This document shows, one piece after another, positions 35,704-48,728 of a stretch of DNA of 64,000 nt. Position 1 is the stretch's first letter. Each line of letters starts with the position of its first letter. Both the position numbers and the translations under genes were made by a program. This stretch comes from Zoroaster sp. YZ-2022 (taxonomy: Eukaryota > Echinodermata > Asteroidea > Forcipulatida > Zoroasteridae): the NCBI GenBank assembly GCA_029582265.1, contig CM055817.1:29564303-29628302 (forward strand), read 5' to 3'. The notes under the pieces were generated by a model. That model did no database searches, was not told where the DNA came from, and was given only the letters and a program-made list of their open reading frames with translations.

Positions 35704-37000
35704 CTGTAAAAATCCAAATGAATATGTATATTTCTTATAAATTTTTACAAAAAGTTTCTAACAAGAGGTCAAGCTGTAGTTCCTGTGAAAACAGTTAAGT
35801 TTTTACTTTGGTTTTACTTTGTTATGGTTACATTGAGCATTCAATGAAATCATATCAAAGTATGCTTTTGAGTGACAATTATTTGATCCCATTCAACAAT
35901 TATTGTTTTAAATCAACTCTGTTGAATTACAAGGGAAATAAGATCAGAATGTTGCAATCATCAAAATGATGTGTACTATGAATTTGTGCTGTACATGTAA
36001 CATTGTGTAACTTTTGTTTTAATTGAATGATTCTGTTCAAACTTTGTAATTATATCTTGTTTGACATCATTTTCCAAGCTTCTAAATTTGGCTAACTTCT
36101 CTTACTCGGATTTAGAGATAAGCAAATAACTTTTATTCAACCTTTTGTGCCATTTCCATTGTGACGTCATGATGACATAATCAAACATATTTTTGAAAAG
36201 TTCAGATATCAATGATTCTTTCATACATAGAAAACATGCTCAAATTCTTTTCAGTTGGGCTCCAGAGCTTATACTACATGTAGCTCTTCAGAGTATTTTT
36301 TTCACTTCCAATTTTGACCAGAGGAAAAGGACAGATTGGGGTCATCGCTGGGGTCAACAACAATAACAACAAAAAACATGCGTTCAGGCTATTGGCCAGA
36401 ACACCTAATAATATATCCTCAGTTGCCTTATTTACGTTTAATACAGAGATGGGGCAGAGTTGGTTTTTGTGATTGATTTAGCTCGATGCTCTACTTACTT
36501 AGCAGCACACGCTGCGTACACCCCAGGGAGCTGAGATAGTTTAAGGAATGAAATAAATGACCCAATGACCAGGGTAATAATATTCACGCACCATGAGCGT
36601 CAACATTGGCGGATAACGGTGCTATATAAATGTCTATTATTATTATTAATAGTAGAACAGGTTTAACAGAACGGAACTTGAAATATTAAATAAATTCATG
36701 TATTAAAAAGTTAACAGAACAACATAAAACAGCAATAAAAAATTATGAATCAAGAAGTTTTGAATCATTTTTAAAGGGCTGTTTCAGTTTTTAGAAGAGT
36801 CCATTAACTCCAATCCTCTTGTTTTCAACAAATGTACAAACACAAACCTGTGAAAATGTCATCACATGATATAAATCTACTTGGCTCATGTACATTCCAA
36901 GGAACAGAACAGTATACCGTTTTTCAAGTTTCACATTGTGTGATCAATAAAAACACAATCAACTCTACTTTTCTCAGTTAGGGAGAGTTTATGTATTTAA
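35704..37000. other. Intron; SINE or LINE 3' end near 36.6 kb
   Basis: No exon is confidently seen between module B and the acidic-exon array. Joining exon 37546-37605 directly to 35703 gives the wrong phase, so an exon is probably missing or lost here. Confidence 0.35.
36340..36652 (+). repeat. L2-tailed SINE or LINE remnant
   Basis: It ends GGTGCTATATAAATGTCTATT followed by ATT repeats, like the tail of the LINE at 16330-17829. There is no ORF, so it is either a SINE with a LINE-like tail or a very short LINE remnant. Confidence 0.5.
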
Positions 37001-40000
37001 CTTTACAGAAACAATGAAGGATTTTACAATATTGACAGTCTATTTCCAATTCAATGTACCCTTATTATTTATGGAATCCAGAAGTGAGAAGTCAACTTTT
37101 CACCAAAATGAGACAATAATGTCAAAGGAACACCTTAGGGGTAGCCCTAAGTTTAACAGAACATTGGGATATACCCAAGTTTAACAGAATGTAGCAGTAA
37201 AGACCGACATAAAGTGAGGTACTTAACTTCTGAATATGAAAGAATAAATAAAATTAGAGACAATCTTTGCAAGTAATGGTAAAATTAGTTCTTTATGATT
37301 GATGAATCATCATCTGTCTTTAAGGACAGCCATTTTTTGAAGGGCTATTTTCTTTCAATTTAAACTATTATCAAAATTTCAACCTCTACAGTGTTTAAAG
37401 GAATAATCAAAGATTTCAGAGTACAGACAGTGTATGAATCTGATTGGAATAGAGAAAAGTCAGTATCTACACCCATCTGCATACAAATATTATCTTTAAG
37501 GATGACCAGAGTGCATTACATTTTCTTCAAGATTTGATTACTTACTGCTGACTGGCATCTCTCTGCGATTGCATTTCCTCATCACTGTCTGAGGCCAAAA
37601 CATACCTGTAGGTGATGATAAAAATTAAATTATAAAAGAGAACTAGCTGTCAAGACCATTCTAATATCAAACTTTCATCCACTAAGTGATTACTGAAACA
37701 ATAAAAACATTTTCAATATTGACAGTCTACTTGCAATTCAATGTACCCTTATTATTTATGAAAGAATAAATGAATATGAAAGAATAAATAAAATTAGGGA
37801 CAATCTCTGCAAGTAATGGTAAAATTAGTTCTTGATGATTGATGAATCATCATCTGTCTTTAAGGACAGCCATTTTTGGAAGGGCTATTTTCTTTCATTT
37901 TAAACTATTATCAAAATTTCAACCTATATAGTGTTTAAAGGAATAATACAAGATTCCATAGTCTCAACAGTCTATACATCTGATTGAAATAGAGAAAATT
38001 CAGCATCTACACCATCTGCATAAAAGTTATATCTTTAAGGTTGAGCAGAGTGCATTACATTTTCTTCAAGTTTTGATTACTTACTTCTGACTGGCATCTC
38101 TCAGATCTTCCTCATCACTGTCTGAGGCCAAAACATACCTGTAGGTGATGATAAAAATGAAATTATGAAAGAGAACTAGCTGTCAAGACCATTCTAATAT
38201 CAAACTTTCATCCACTAAGTGATTACTGAAAGAATAAAAACATTTACAATATTGACAGTCTACTTGCAATTCAATGTACCCTTATTATTTATGAAAGAAT
38301 AAATGAATATGAAAGAATAAATAAAATTAGGGACAATCTCTGCAAGTAATGGTAAAATTAGTTCTTGATGATTGATGAATCATCATCTGTCTTTAAGGAC
38401 AGCCATTTTTGGAAGGGCTATTTTCTTTCATTTTAAACTATTATCAAAATTTCAACCTGTATAGTGTTTAAAGGAATAATACAAGATTCCAGAGTCTCAA
38501 CAGTCTATACATCATTATTCTGATTGAAATAGAGAAAATTCAGCATCTACACCATCTGCATAAAAGTTATATCTTTAAGGTTGAGCACAGTGCATTACAT
38601 TTTCTTCAAGTTTTGATTACTTACTTCTGACTGGCATCTCTCAGATCTTCCTAATCACTGTCCAAGGCCGAAACATACCTGTAGGTGATGATAAATCTAA
38701 AACTATAAAAGAAAACTAGCTGTTAAGACCATTCTAATATCAAACTTTCATCCACTAAGTGATTACAGAAACAATAATGGATTTTACAATATTGACAGTC
38801 TATTTCCAATTCAATGTACCCTTATTATTTATGAAAGAATAAATGAATATGAAAGAATAAATAAAATTAGGGGCAATCTTTGCAAGTAATGGTAAAATTA
38901 GTTCTTGATGATTGATGGATCATCATCTGTCTTTAAGGACAGCCATTTTTTGAAGGGATATTATCTTTCATTTTAAACTATTATCAAAATTTCAACCTCT
39001 ATAGTGTTTAAAAGAATAATACAAGATTTCAGAGTACAGACTGTCTATGAATCTGATTGGAACAGATAACAGTCAGCATCTACACCCATCTGCATAAAAA
39101 TAGTATCTTTAAAGTTGAGCAGAGTGCATTACATTTTCTACAAGTTTGATTGCTTACTTCAGAGTGGCATCTCTCAGATCTTCCTCATCACTGTCCAAGG
39201 CCGAAACATATACCTGTAGGTGATGATAAATGTAAAATTATAAAAGAGAACTAGCTGTTAAGACCATTCTAATATCAAACTTTCATCCACTAAGTGATTA
39301 CAGAAACAATAATGGATTTTACAATATTGACAGTCTATTTCCAATTCAATGTACCCTTATTATTTATGAAAGAATAAATGAATATGAAAGAATAAATAAA
39401 ATTAGGGGCAATCTTTGCAAGTAATGGTAAAATTAGTTCTTGATTGATGGATCATCATCTGTCTTTAAGGACAGCCATTTTTTGAAGGGATATTATCTTT
39501 CATTTTAAACTATTATCAAAATTTCAACCTCTATAGTGTTTAAAAGAATAATACAAGATTTCAGAGTACAGACTGTCTATGAATCTGATTGGAACAGATA
39601 ACAGTCAGCATCTACACCCATCTGCATAAAAATAGTATCTTTAAAGTTGAGCAGAGTGCATTACATTTTCTACAAGTTTGATTGCTTACTTCAGAGTGGC
39701 ATCTCTCAGATCTTCCTCATCACTGTCCAAGGCCGAAACATACCTGTAGGTGATGATAAATGTAAAATTATAAAACAGAACTAGCTGTCACAACCATTCT
39801 CATATCAAACTTTCATCCACTAAATGATTACAGAAACAATAATGGATTTTACAATATTGACAGTCTATTTCCAATTCAATGTACACTTAATATTTATGGA
39901 AGCCAGAAGTGAGAAGTCAACTCTTCACCAAAATGAGACAAAAATGTCAAAGGAACACCTTAGGGGTAGCCCTAAGTTTAACAGAACATAGGGGTAGCCC

Positions 40001-43000
40001 TAAGTTTAACAGAATATAGCAGTCAAGACTGACATAAAGTGGGGTACTTTAACTTCTAAATATGGAAGAATAAATAAAATTAGGGACAATCTCTGCAAGT
40101 GATGGTAAAATTAGTTCTTCATGATTGATGAATTATCATCTGTCTTTCGGGACAGCCATTTTTTGAAGGGATATTTTCTTTCATTGTAAACTATTATCAA
40201 AATTTCCACCTCTATAGTGTTTAATAATACCGACAGTCTAAGAGTACTGACAGTCTATGAATCTGATTGGAACAGATAACAGTCAGCATCTACACCCATC
40301 TGCATAAAAATAGTATCTTTAAAGTTGAGCAGAGTGCATTACATTTTCTACAAGTTTGATTGCTTACTTCAGAGTGGCATCTCTCAGATCTTCCTCATCA
40401 CTGTCCAAGGCCGAAACATACCTGTAGGTGATGATAAATGTAAAATTATAAAAGAGAACTAGCTGTTAAGACCATTCTAATATCAAACTTTCATCCACTA
40501 AGTGATTACAGAAACAATAATGGTTTTACAATATTGACAGTCTATTTCCAATTCAATGTACCCTTATTATTTATGAAAGAATAAATTAATATGAAAGAAT
40601 AAATAAAATTAGGGGCAATCTTTGCAAGTAATGGTAAAATTAGTTCTTGATTGATGGATCATCATCTGTCTTTAAGGACAGCCATTTTTTGAAGGGATAT
40701 TATCTTTCATTTTAAACTATTATCAAAATTTCAACCTCTATAGTGTTTAAAAGAATAATACAAGATTTCAGAGTACAGACTGTCTATGAATCTGATTGGA
40801 ACAGATAACAGTCAGCATCTACACACATCTGCATAAAAATAGTATCTTTAAAGTTGAGCAGAGTGCATTACATTTTCTACAAGTTTGATTGCTTACTTCA
40901 GAGTGGCATCTCTCAGATCTTCCTCATCACTGTCCAAGGCCGAAACATACCTGTAGGTGATGATAAATGTAAAATTATAAAACAGAACTAGCTGTCACAA
41001 CCATTCTCATATCAAACTTTCATCCACTAAATGATTACAGAAACAATAATGGATTTTACAATATTGACAGTCTATTTCCAATTCAATGTACACTTAATAT
41101 TTATGGAAGCCAGAAGTGAGAAGTCAACTCTTCACCAAAATGAGACAAAAATGTCAAAGGAACACCTTAGGGGTAGCCCTAAGTTTAACAGAAGATAGCA
41201 GTCAAGACTGACATAAAGTGGGGTACTTTAACTTCTAAATATGGAAGAATAAATAAAATTAGGGACAATCTCTGCAAGTGATGGTAAAATTAGTTCTTCA
41301 TGATTGATGAATTATCATCTGTCTTTCGGGACAGCCATTTTTTGAAGGGATATTTTCTTTCATTGTAAACTATTATCAAAATTTCCACCTCTATAGTGTT
41401 TAATAATACCGACAGTCTAAGAGTACTGACAGTCTATGAATCTGATTGGAACAGATAACAGTCAGCATCTACACCCATCTGCATAAAAATAGTATCTTTA
41501 AAGTTGAGCAGAGTGCATTACATTTTCTACAAGTTTGATTGCTTACTTCAGAGTGGCATCTCTCAGATCTTCCTCATCACTGTCCATGGCCGAAACATAC
41601 CTGTAGGTGATGATGAATGTAAAATTATAAAAGAGAACTAGCTGTCACAACCATTCTCATATCAATCTTTCATCCACTAAATGATTACAGAAACAATAAT
41701 GGATTTTACAATATTGACAGTCTATTTCCAATTCAATGTACACTTAATATTTATGGAAGCCAGAAGTGAGAAGTTAACTCTTCACCAAAATGAGACAAAA
41801 ATGTCAAAGGAACACCTTAGGGGTAGCCCTAAGTTTAACAGAACATAGGGGTAGCCCTAAGTTTAACAGAATATAGCAGTCAAGACTGACATAAAGTGGG
41901 GTACTTTAACTTCTAAATATGGAAGAATAAATAAAATTAGGGACAATCTCTGCAAGTGATGGTAAAATTAGTTCTTCATGATTGATGAATTATGATCTGT
42001 CTTTCGGGACAGCCATTTTTTGAAGGGATATTTTCTTTCATTGTAAACTATTATCAAAATTTCCACCTCTATAGTGTTTAATAATACCGACAGTCTAAGA
42101 GTACTGACAGTCTATGAATCTGATTGGAACAGATAACAGTCAGCATCTACACCCATCTGCATAAAAATAGTATCTTTAAAGTTGAGCAGAGTGCATTACA
42201 TTTTCTACAAGTTTGATTGCTTACTTCAGAGTGGCATCTCTCAGATCTTCCTCATCACTGTCCAAGGCCGAAACATACCTGTAGGTGATGATAAATGTAA
42301 AATTATAAAAGAGAACTAGCTGTCACAACCATTCTCATATCAAACTTTCATCCACTAAATGATTACAGAAACAATAATGGATTTTACAATATTGACAGTC
42401 TATTTCCAATTCAATGTACACTTAATATTTATGGAAGCCAGAAGTGAGAAGTCAACTCTTCACCAAAATGAGACAAAAATGTCAAAGGAACACCTTAGGG
42501 GTAACCCTAAGTTTAACAGAACATAGGGGTAGCCCTAAGTTTAACAGAATATAGCAGTCAAGACTGACATAAAGTGGGGTACTTTAACTTCTAAATATGG
42601 AAGAATAAATAAAATTAGGGACAATCTCTGCAAGTGATGGTAAAATTAGTTCTTCATGATTGATGAATTATCATCTGTCTTTCGGGACAGCCATTTTTTG
42701 AAGGGATATTTTCTTTCATTGTAAACTATTATCAAAATTTCCACCTCTATAGTGTTTAATAATACCGACAGTCTAAGAGTACTGACAGTCTATGAATCTG
42801 ATTGGAACAGATAACAGTCAGCATCTACACCCATCTGCATAAAAATAGTATCTTTAAAGTTGAGCAGAGTGCATTACATTTTCTACAAGTTTGATTGCTT
42901 ACTTCAGAGTGGCATCTCTCAGATCTTCCTCATCACTGTCCAGATGATAAATGTAAAATTATAAAAGAGAACTAGCTGTCACAACCATTCTCATATCAAA

Positions 43001-46000
43001 CTTTCATCCACTAAATGATTACAGAAACAATAATGGATTTTACAATATTGACAGTCTATTTCCAATTCAATGTACACTTAATATTTATGGAAGCCAGAAG
43101 TGAGAAGTCAACTCTTCACCAAAATGAGACAAAAATGTCAAAGGAACACCTTAGGGGTAGCCCTAAGTTTAACAGAACATAGGGGTAGCCCTAAGTTTAA
43201 CAGAATATAGCAGTCAAGACTGACATAAAGTGGGGTACTTTAACTTCTAAATATGGAAGAATAAATAAAATTAGGGACAATCTCTGCAAGTGATGGTAAA
43301 ATTAGTTCTTCATGATTGATGAATTATCATCTGTCTTTCGGGACAGCCATTTTTTGAAGGGATATTTTCTTTCATTGTAAACTATTATCAAAATTTCCAC
43401 CTCTATAGTGTTTAATAATACCGACAGTCTAAGAGTACTGACAGTCTATGAATCTGATTGGAACAGATAACAGTCAGCATCTACACCCATCTGCATAAAA
43501 ATAGTATCTTTAAAGTTGAGCAGAGTGCATTACATTTTCTACAAGTTTGATTGCTTACTTCAGAGTGGCATCTCTCAGATCTTCCTCATCACTGTCCAAG
43601 GCCGAAACATACCTGTAGGTGATGATAAATGTAAAATTATAAAGAGAACTAGCTGTTAAGACCATTCTAATATCAAAGTTTCATCCACTAAGTGATTACA
43701 GAAACAATAATGGATTTTACAATATTGACAGTCTATTTCCAATTCAATGTACCCTTATTATTTATGAAAGAATAAATGAATATGAAAGAATAAATAAAAT
43801 TAGGGGCAATCTTTGCAAGTAATGGTAAAATTAGTTCTTGATGATTGATGGATCATCATCTGTATTTAATGACAGCCATTTTTTGAAGGGATATTATCTT
43901 TCATTTTAAACTATTATCAAAATTTCAACCTCTATAGTGTTTAAAAGAATAATACAAGATTTCAGAGTACAGACTGTCTATGAATCTGATTGGAACAGAT
44001 AACAGTCAGCATCTACACCCATCTGCATAAAAATAGTATCTTTAAAGTTGAGCAGAGTGCATTACATTTTCTACAAGTTTGATTGCTTACTTCAGAGTGG
44101 CATCTCTCAGATCTTCCTCATCACTGTCCAGATGATAAATGTAAAATTATAAAAGAGAACTAGCTGTCACAACCATTCTCATATCAAACTTTCATCCACT
44201 AAATGATTACAGAAACAATAATGGATTTTACAATATTGACAGTCTATTTCCAATTCAATGTACACTTAATATTTATGGAAGCCAGAAGTGAGAAGTCAAC
44301 TCTTCACCAAAATGAGACAAAAATGTCAAAGGAACACCTTAGGGGTAGCCCTAAGTTTAACAGAACATAGGGGTAGCCCTAAGTTTAACAGAAGATAGCA
44401 GTCAAGACTGACATAAAGTGGGGTACTTTAACTTCTAAATATGGAAGAATAAATAAAATTAGGGACAATCTCTGCAAGTGATGGTAAAATTAGTTCTTCA
44501 TGATTGATGAATTATCATCTGTCTTTCGGGACAGCCATTTTTGAAGGATATTTTCTTTCATTGTAAACTATTATCAAAATTTCCACCTCTACAGTGTTTA
44601 ATAATACCGACAGTCTAAGAGTACTGACAGTCTATGAATCTGATTGGAACAGATAACAGTCAGCATCTACACCCATCTGCATAAAAATAGTATCTTTAAA
44701 GTTGAGCAGAGTGCATTACATTTTCTACAAGTTTGATTGCTTACTTCAGAGTGGCATCTCTCAGATCTTCCTCATCACTGTCCAGATGATAAATGTAAAA
44801 TTATAAAAGAGAACTAGCTGTCACAACCATTCTCATATCAAACTTTCATCCACTAAATGATTACAGAAACAATAATGGATTTTACAATATTGACAGTCTA
44901 TTTCCAATTCAATGTACACTTAATATTTATGGAAGCCAGAAGTGAGAAGTCAACTCTTCACCAAAATGAGACAAAAATGTCAAAGGAACACCTTAGGGGT
45001 AGCCCTAAGTTTAACAGAACATAGGGGTAGCCCTAAGTTTAACAGAAGATAGCAGTCAAGACTGACATAAAGTGGGGTACTTTAACTTCTAAATATGGAA
45101 GAATAAATAAAATTAGGGACAATCTCTGCAAGTGATGGTAAAATTAGTTCTTCATGATTGATGAATTATCATCTGTCTTTCGGGACAGCCATTTTTTGAA
45201 GGGATATTTTCTTTCATTGTAAACTATTATCAAAATGTCCACCTCTATAGTGTTTAATAATACCGACAGTCTAAGAGTACTGACAGTCTATGAATCTGAT
45301 TGGAACAGATAACAGTCAGCATCTACACCCATCTGCATAAAAATAGTATCTTTAAAGTTGAGCAGAGTGCATTACATTTTCTACAAGTTTGATTGCTTAC
45401 TTCAGAGTGGCATCTCTCAGATCTTCCTCATCACTGTCCAGATGATAAATGTAAAATTATAAAAGAGAACTAGCTGTCACAACCATTCTCATATCAAACT
45501 TTCATCCACTAAATGATTACAGAAACAATAATGGATTTTACAATATTGACAGTCTATTTCCAATTGAATGTACACTTAATATTTATGGAAGCCAGAAGTG
45601 AGAAGTCAACTCTTCACCAAAATGAGACAAAAATGTCAAAGGAACACCTTAGGGGTAGCCCTAAGTTTAACAGAACATAGGGGTAGCCCTAAGTTTAACA
45701 GAATATAGCAGTCAAGACTGACATAAAGTGGGGTACTTTAACTTCTAAATATGGAAGAATAAATAAAATTAGGGACAATCTCTGCAAGTGATGGTAAAAT
45801 TAGTTCTTCATGATTGATGAATTATCATCTGTCTTTCGGGACAGCCATATTTTGAAGGGATATTTTCTTTCATTGTAAACTATTATCAAAATTTCCACCT
45901 CTATAGTGTTTAATAATACCGACAGTCTAAGAGTACTGACAGTCTATGAATCTGATTGGAACAGATAACAGTCAGCATCTACACCCATCTGCATAAAAAT

Positions 46001-46735
46001 AGTATCTTTAAAGTTGAGCAGAGTGCATTACATTTTCTACAAGTTTGATTGCTTACTTCAGAGTGGCATCTCTCAGATCTTCCTCATCACTGTCCAAGGC
46101 CGAAACATACCTGTAGGTGATGATAAATGTAAAATTATAAAAGAGAACTAGCTGTCACAACCATTCTCATATCAAACTTTCATCCACTAAATGATTACAG
46201 AAACAATAATGGATTTTACAATATTGACAGTCTATTTCCAATTCAATGTACACTTAATATTTATGGAAGCCAGAAGTGAGAAGTCAACTCTTCACCAAAA
46301 TGAGACAAAAATGTCAAAGGAACACCTTAGGGGTAGCCCTAAGTTTAACAGAACATAGGGGTAGCCCTAAGTTTAACAGAATATAGCAGTAAAGACTGAC
46401 ATAAAGTGGAGTACTTTAACTTCTAAATATGGAAGAATAAATAAAATTAGGGACAATCTCTGCAAGTGATGGTAAAATTAGTTCTTCATGATTGATGAAT
46501 TATCATCTGTCTTTCGGGACAGCCATTTTTTTAAGGGATATTTTCTTTCATTGTAAACTATTATCAAAATTTCCACCTCTATAGTGTTTAATAATACCGA
46601 CAGTCTAAGAGTACTGACAGTCTATGAATCTGATTGGAACAGAGAACAGTCAGCATCTACACCCATCTGCATAAAAATATTATCTTTAATGTTGAGCAGA
46701 GTGCATTACATTTTCTACAAGTTTTGATTACTTAC
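36990..46735. repeat. Tandem array of intron-plus-exon units, 530-680 bp each
   Basis: Exon-to-exon spacings are 539, 540, 533, 532, 678, 529, 650, 678, 678, 656, 532, 654, 656, 656 and 679 bp, which fall into three size classes. Short units lack a block containing AGGGGTAGCCCTAAGTTTAA; long units carry it once or twice. Identity between neighbouring long units is very high, so the amplification is recent or is being homogenised. Confidence 0.95.
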
Positions 46736-46801
46736 ATGTACTTCTGACTGGCATCTCTCTGAGATTGCTCTTCCCCATCAATGTCTGATGCACTTTTACC
46801 T
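37546..46801 (-). CDS. Sixteen tandem acidic mini-exons
   Basis: Each repeat unit holds a small exon on the minus strand between CTACAG and GTAAGC/GTAAGT. In order of transcription: 46801-46736 (66 nt), 46110-46057, 45433-45401*, 44777-44745*, 44123-44091*, 43612-43559, 42935-42903*, 42278-42225, 41600-41547, 40950-40897, 40421-40368, 39743-39690, 39213-39158, 38678-38625, 38138-38085 and 37605-37546 (60 nt). Most are 54 nt. All intact ones begin and end in phase 2, so any number can be included without shifting the frame. The common product is YVSALDSDEEDLRDATLK. Units marked * have lost the usual acceptor. 38678-38625 has an in-frame TAG, and 39213-39158 has 2 extra nt. The role is unknown; acidic Ser/Asp repeats often form flexible linkers or casein-kinase-2 sites (inference). 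Expression is not shown. Confidence 0.7.
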
Positions 46802-46895
46802 CTGCAAAGGGAAGGTTTAAGCATGAGGTGATTATTTTGGTTCACCCATTAAGGAATGTTGTAAATGGGGGGGGGGGGACCATTATAATACTTAC

Positions 46896-47628
46896 TTAGT
46901 AACTCTCTTTGTTATATTCTTGTGGACTGTAATGACAGCTTTTGTCGAGCTCTTCATGACGTAATACCGGTCTGCTGTTGGCATTCCATGCTTGAGTGTT
47001 GAAGCTACAACCCTGAAAATTCAAAGGCAAACAAAACACTTTAAATCAAATTAAACTTAAATCAAACCTAAAGGCAATTAGGAAAATGATCAGGAAGCAC
47101 CCCACAATTAACAACTTTTATGGCAAGTTTGATTATTCGAATTTATTAAATTTGCTTCTCTAAAACAACATCAGTCATTCCTAATTTTCTTTGGTTAAGG
47201 GCAACTCAGGTAAAACAGTCTGAACCAAGTTTAACTGAGTTGATATAATGTAAATCAATTCAATATGTCTCATACATTGGGTGCTTATAGCAGTCACCTA
47301 AAAGGGACATACACAAGCCAGCATGCACATGCCGGCGCGCTTGCGGACAGAAAAACACGTGAGAAGAAACAGATGAGAACAGTTTTCTGGTCACATTTCT
47401 GCCACAGAAATCACAGAAATTTACAGTTAAAAAAGACATTTATGAATGAAAATAATTGTTTATAATGTTGCAACATGTTGGTCTTTACTGTAGCCTACCG
47501 TGGATTAGCCCACTACCACAATCAATCAGCCTGACTTCTATGATAACGATTGTGCAAAGAACATTTGTTCCCTTGTAAAACTAATTATTACCTTGGGTCA
47601 TGAGCTCTCCTTACCAAGTGTGTTGGAC
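46896..47628 (-). pseudogene. Tyrosine-recombinase relic (module C), last catalytic boxes
   Basis: Exon 47012-46896 (117 nt, phase 2 at both ends) encodes VVASTLKHGMPTADRYYVMK and resembles the final His-to-Tyr box of recombinases. Its 5' neighbour 47628-47592 encodes PTHLVRRAHDPR, a good H-x-x-R box, and splices on in frame (AG + G). The acceptor of that neighbour reads CCCAT instead of CCCAG behind a long T run, so it looks broken. The remainder of the core is absent. The sequence differs from modules A and B, so it may come from a related but distinct subfamily. It leads in phase 2 into the acidic mini-exons. Confidence 0.55.
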
Positions 47629-48728
47629 ATGGGAAAGAAAAAAAAACAGTGTTATAATTCATCAAAATAATCAAAACTTTGGCATGTTCAGAAAAAATTG
47701 CTTCCAAAACCAAACATGATGGACAAAAAAAGCCTTTAAATAAATAAAACAATTTAAGTTTTACCCTGTAATTTGTATTACACTGGGAACTATTTTCTTC
47801 AGCTGAAATAAATAGATATGAATAGATATACTGTGCATTTCAGGTAATTAAGGGGCAAATACCTTATGTCTTTTGATGTTACGGTATCTATGCTTTTGTT
47901 TCTGTCCCAATGTTTATTATTAATGAACAATTCTCACATATGCATCTTGACTAACTCCCTCCCGATGCTTGGAAACCAGATAATATTTGGTAAGTGTAAC
48001 TAATCCCTGGCTGCCTTATTAATGTCCATCTGAACAACTTCAGCAAGAGGAATTTCATCATCTTGTTTTTCTATCCCGTTCCAGGCACTTTTAAAGGCCT
48101 TTATATACAGATTTCTTGAGTTCTTAGCCTCGATCGTGATTGATGTCTTTCCTTGTTGATGTCATTTTAAAGTTGATAACGATTTCGCTCGACAATCAAT
48201 AACATGTGTTGATGTTTTCATACAGCGTGTGCATGCAGATGAAATTCGTTCATTATCTGTATCCTGCCGTATCCCCACACATCAAGCATTAGAAGAAAAA
48301 AACTGTGGGAAACAGACTCTAGGAAAGCCCGGTGTGTGTGTGACGAAGCGATGGTTGGTTATAGACTGTAGGCTGTACAATGCGCATTGTGTCTGTATCC
48401 AGAATGTAAGTACACAACCATGGAGCCAGACTTTCTTTTCTTTGATGCATGTGTAATAGTAGATTTTTTTTTCTTTAGATTCGCGTAATTTTGAGAAAAG
48501 ATGTTTTTCTTTTTCTTTTTAATCAATGGAATTTTAGGGAACGGCAGAATTTTTTTTAAAGCGTGAAATATTAAGGAGAGTGGGATTTCTGTTTAAACAC
48601 TGAAATCCGCAGATCCTAGGAGAAGTTGCATACCTGAACTATATTTGTTAATATCAGGATGTAATTACAAGTTTACACAGATGCAAATTTTAGAAAGTAT
48701 TTTATTAACAAAAATTAAAACTACTTAC
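47629..48728. other. Intron; no clear gene
   Basis: A minus-strand stretch at about 48125-48010 (NSRNLYIKAFKSAWNG, EIPLAEVVQMDINKAARD) is open and peptide-like but ends in a stop. It may be a decayed exon of the lost module C core. A plus-strand ORF at 48229-48456 has no recognisable motif. Confidence 0.3.

Noticed and set aside
36990..46735. CRISPR-like array or ordinary satellite
   Set aside because: Units are over 500 bp, hold splice-bounded exons and lie in an animal genome; regular short spacers are absent.
48229..48456. First exon of the Kolobok transposase
   Set aside because: The ORF ends at a GTAAGT-like donor, but it lies outside the TTAA boundary, its phase does not fit exon 51149 and it has no THAP motif.
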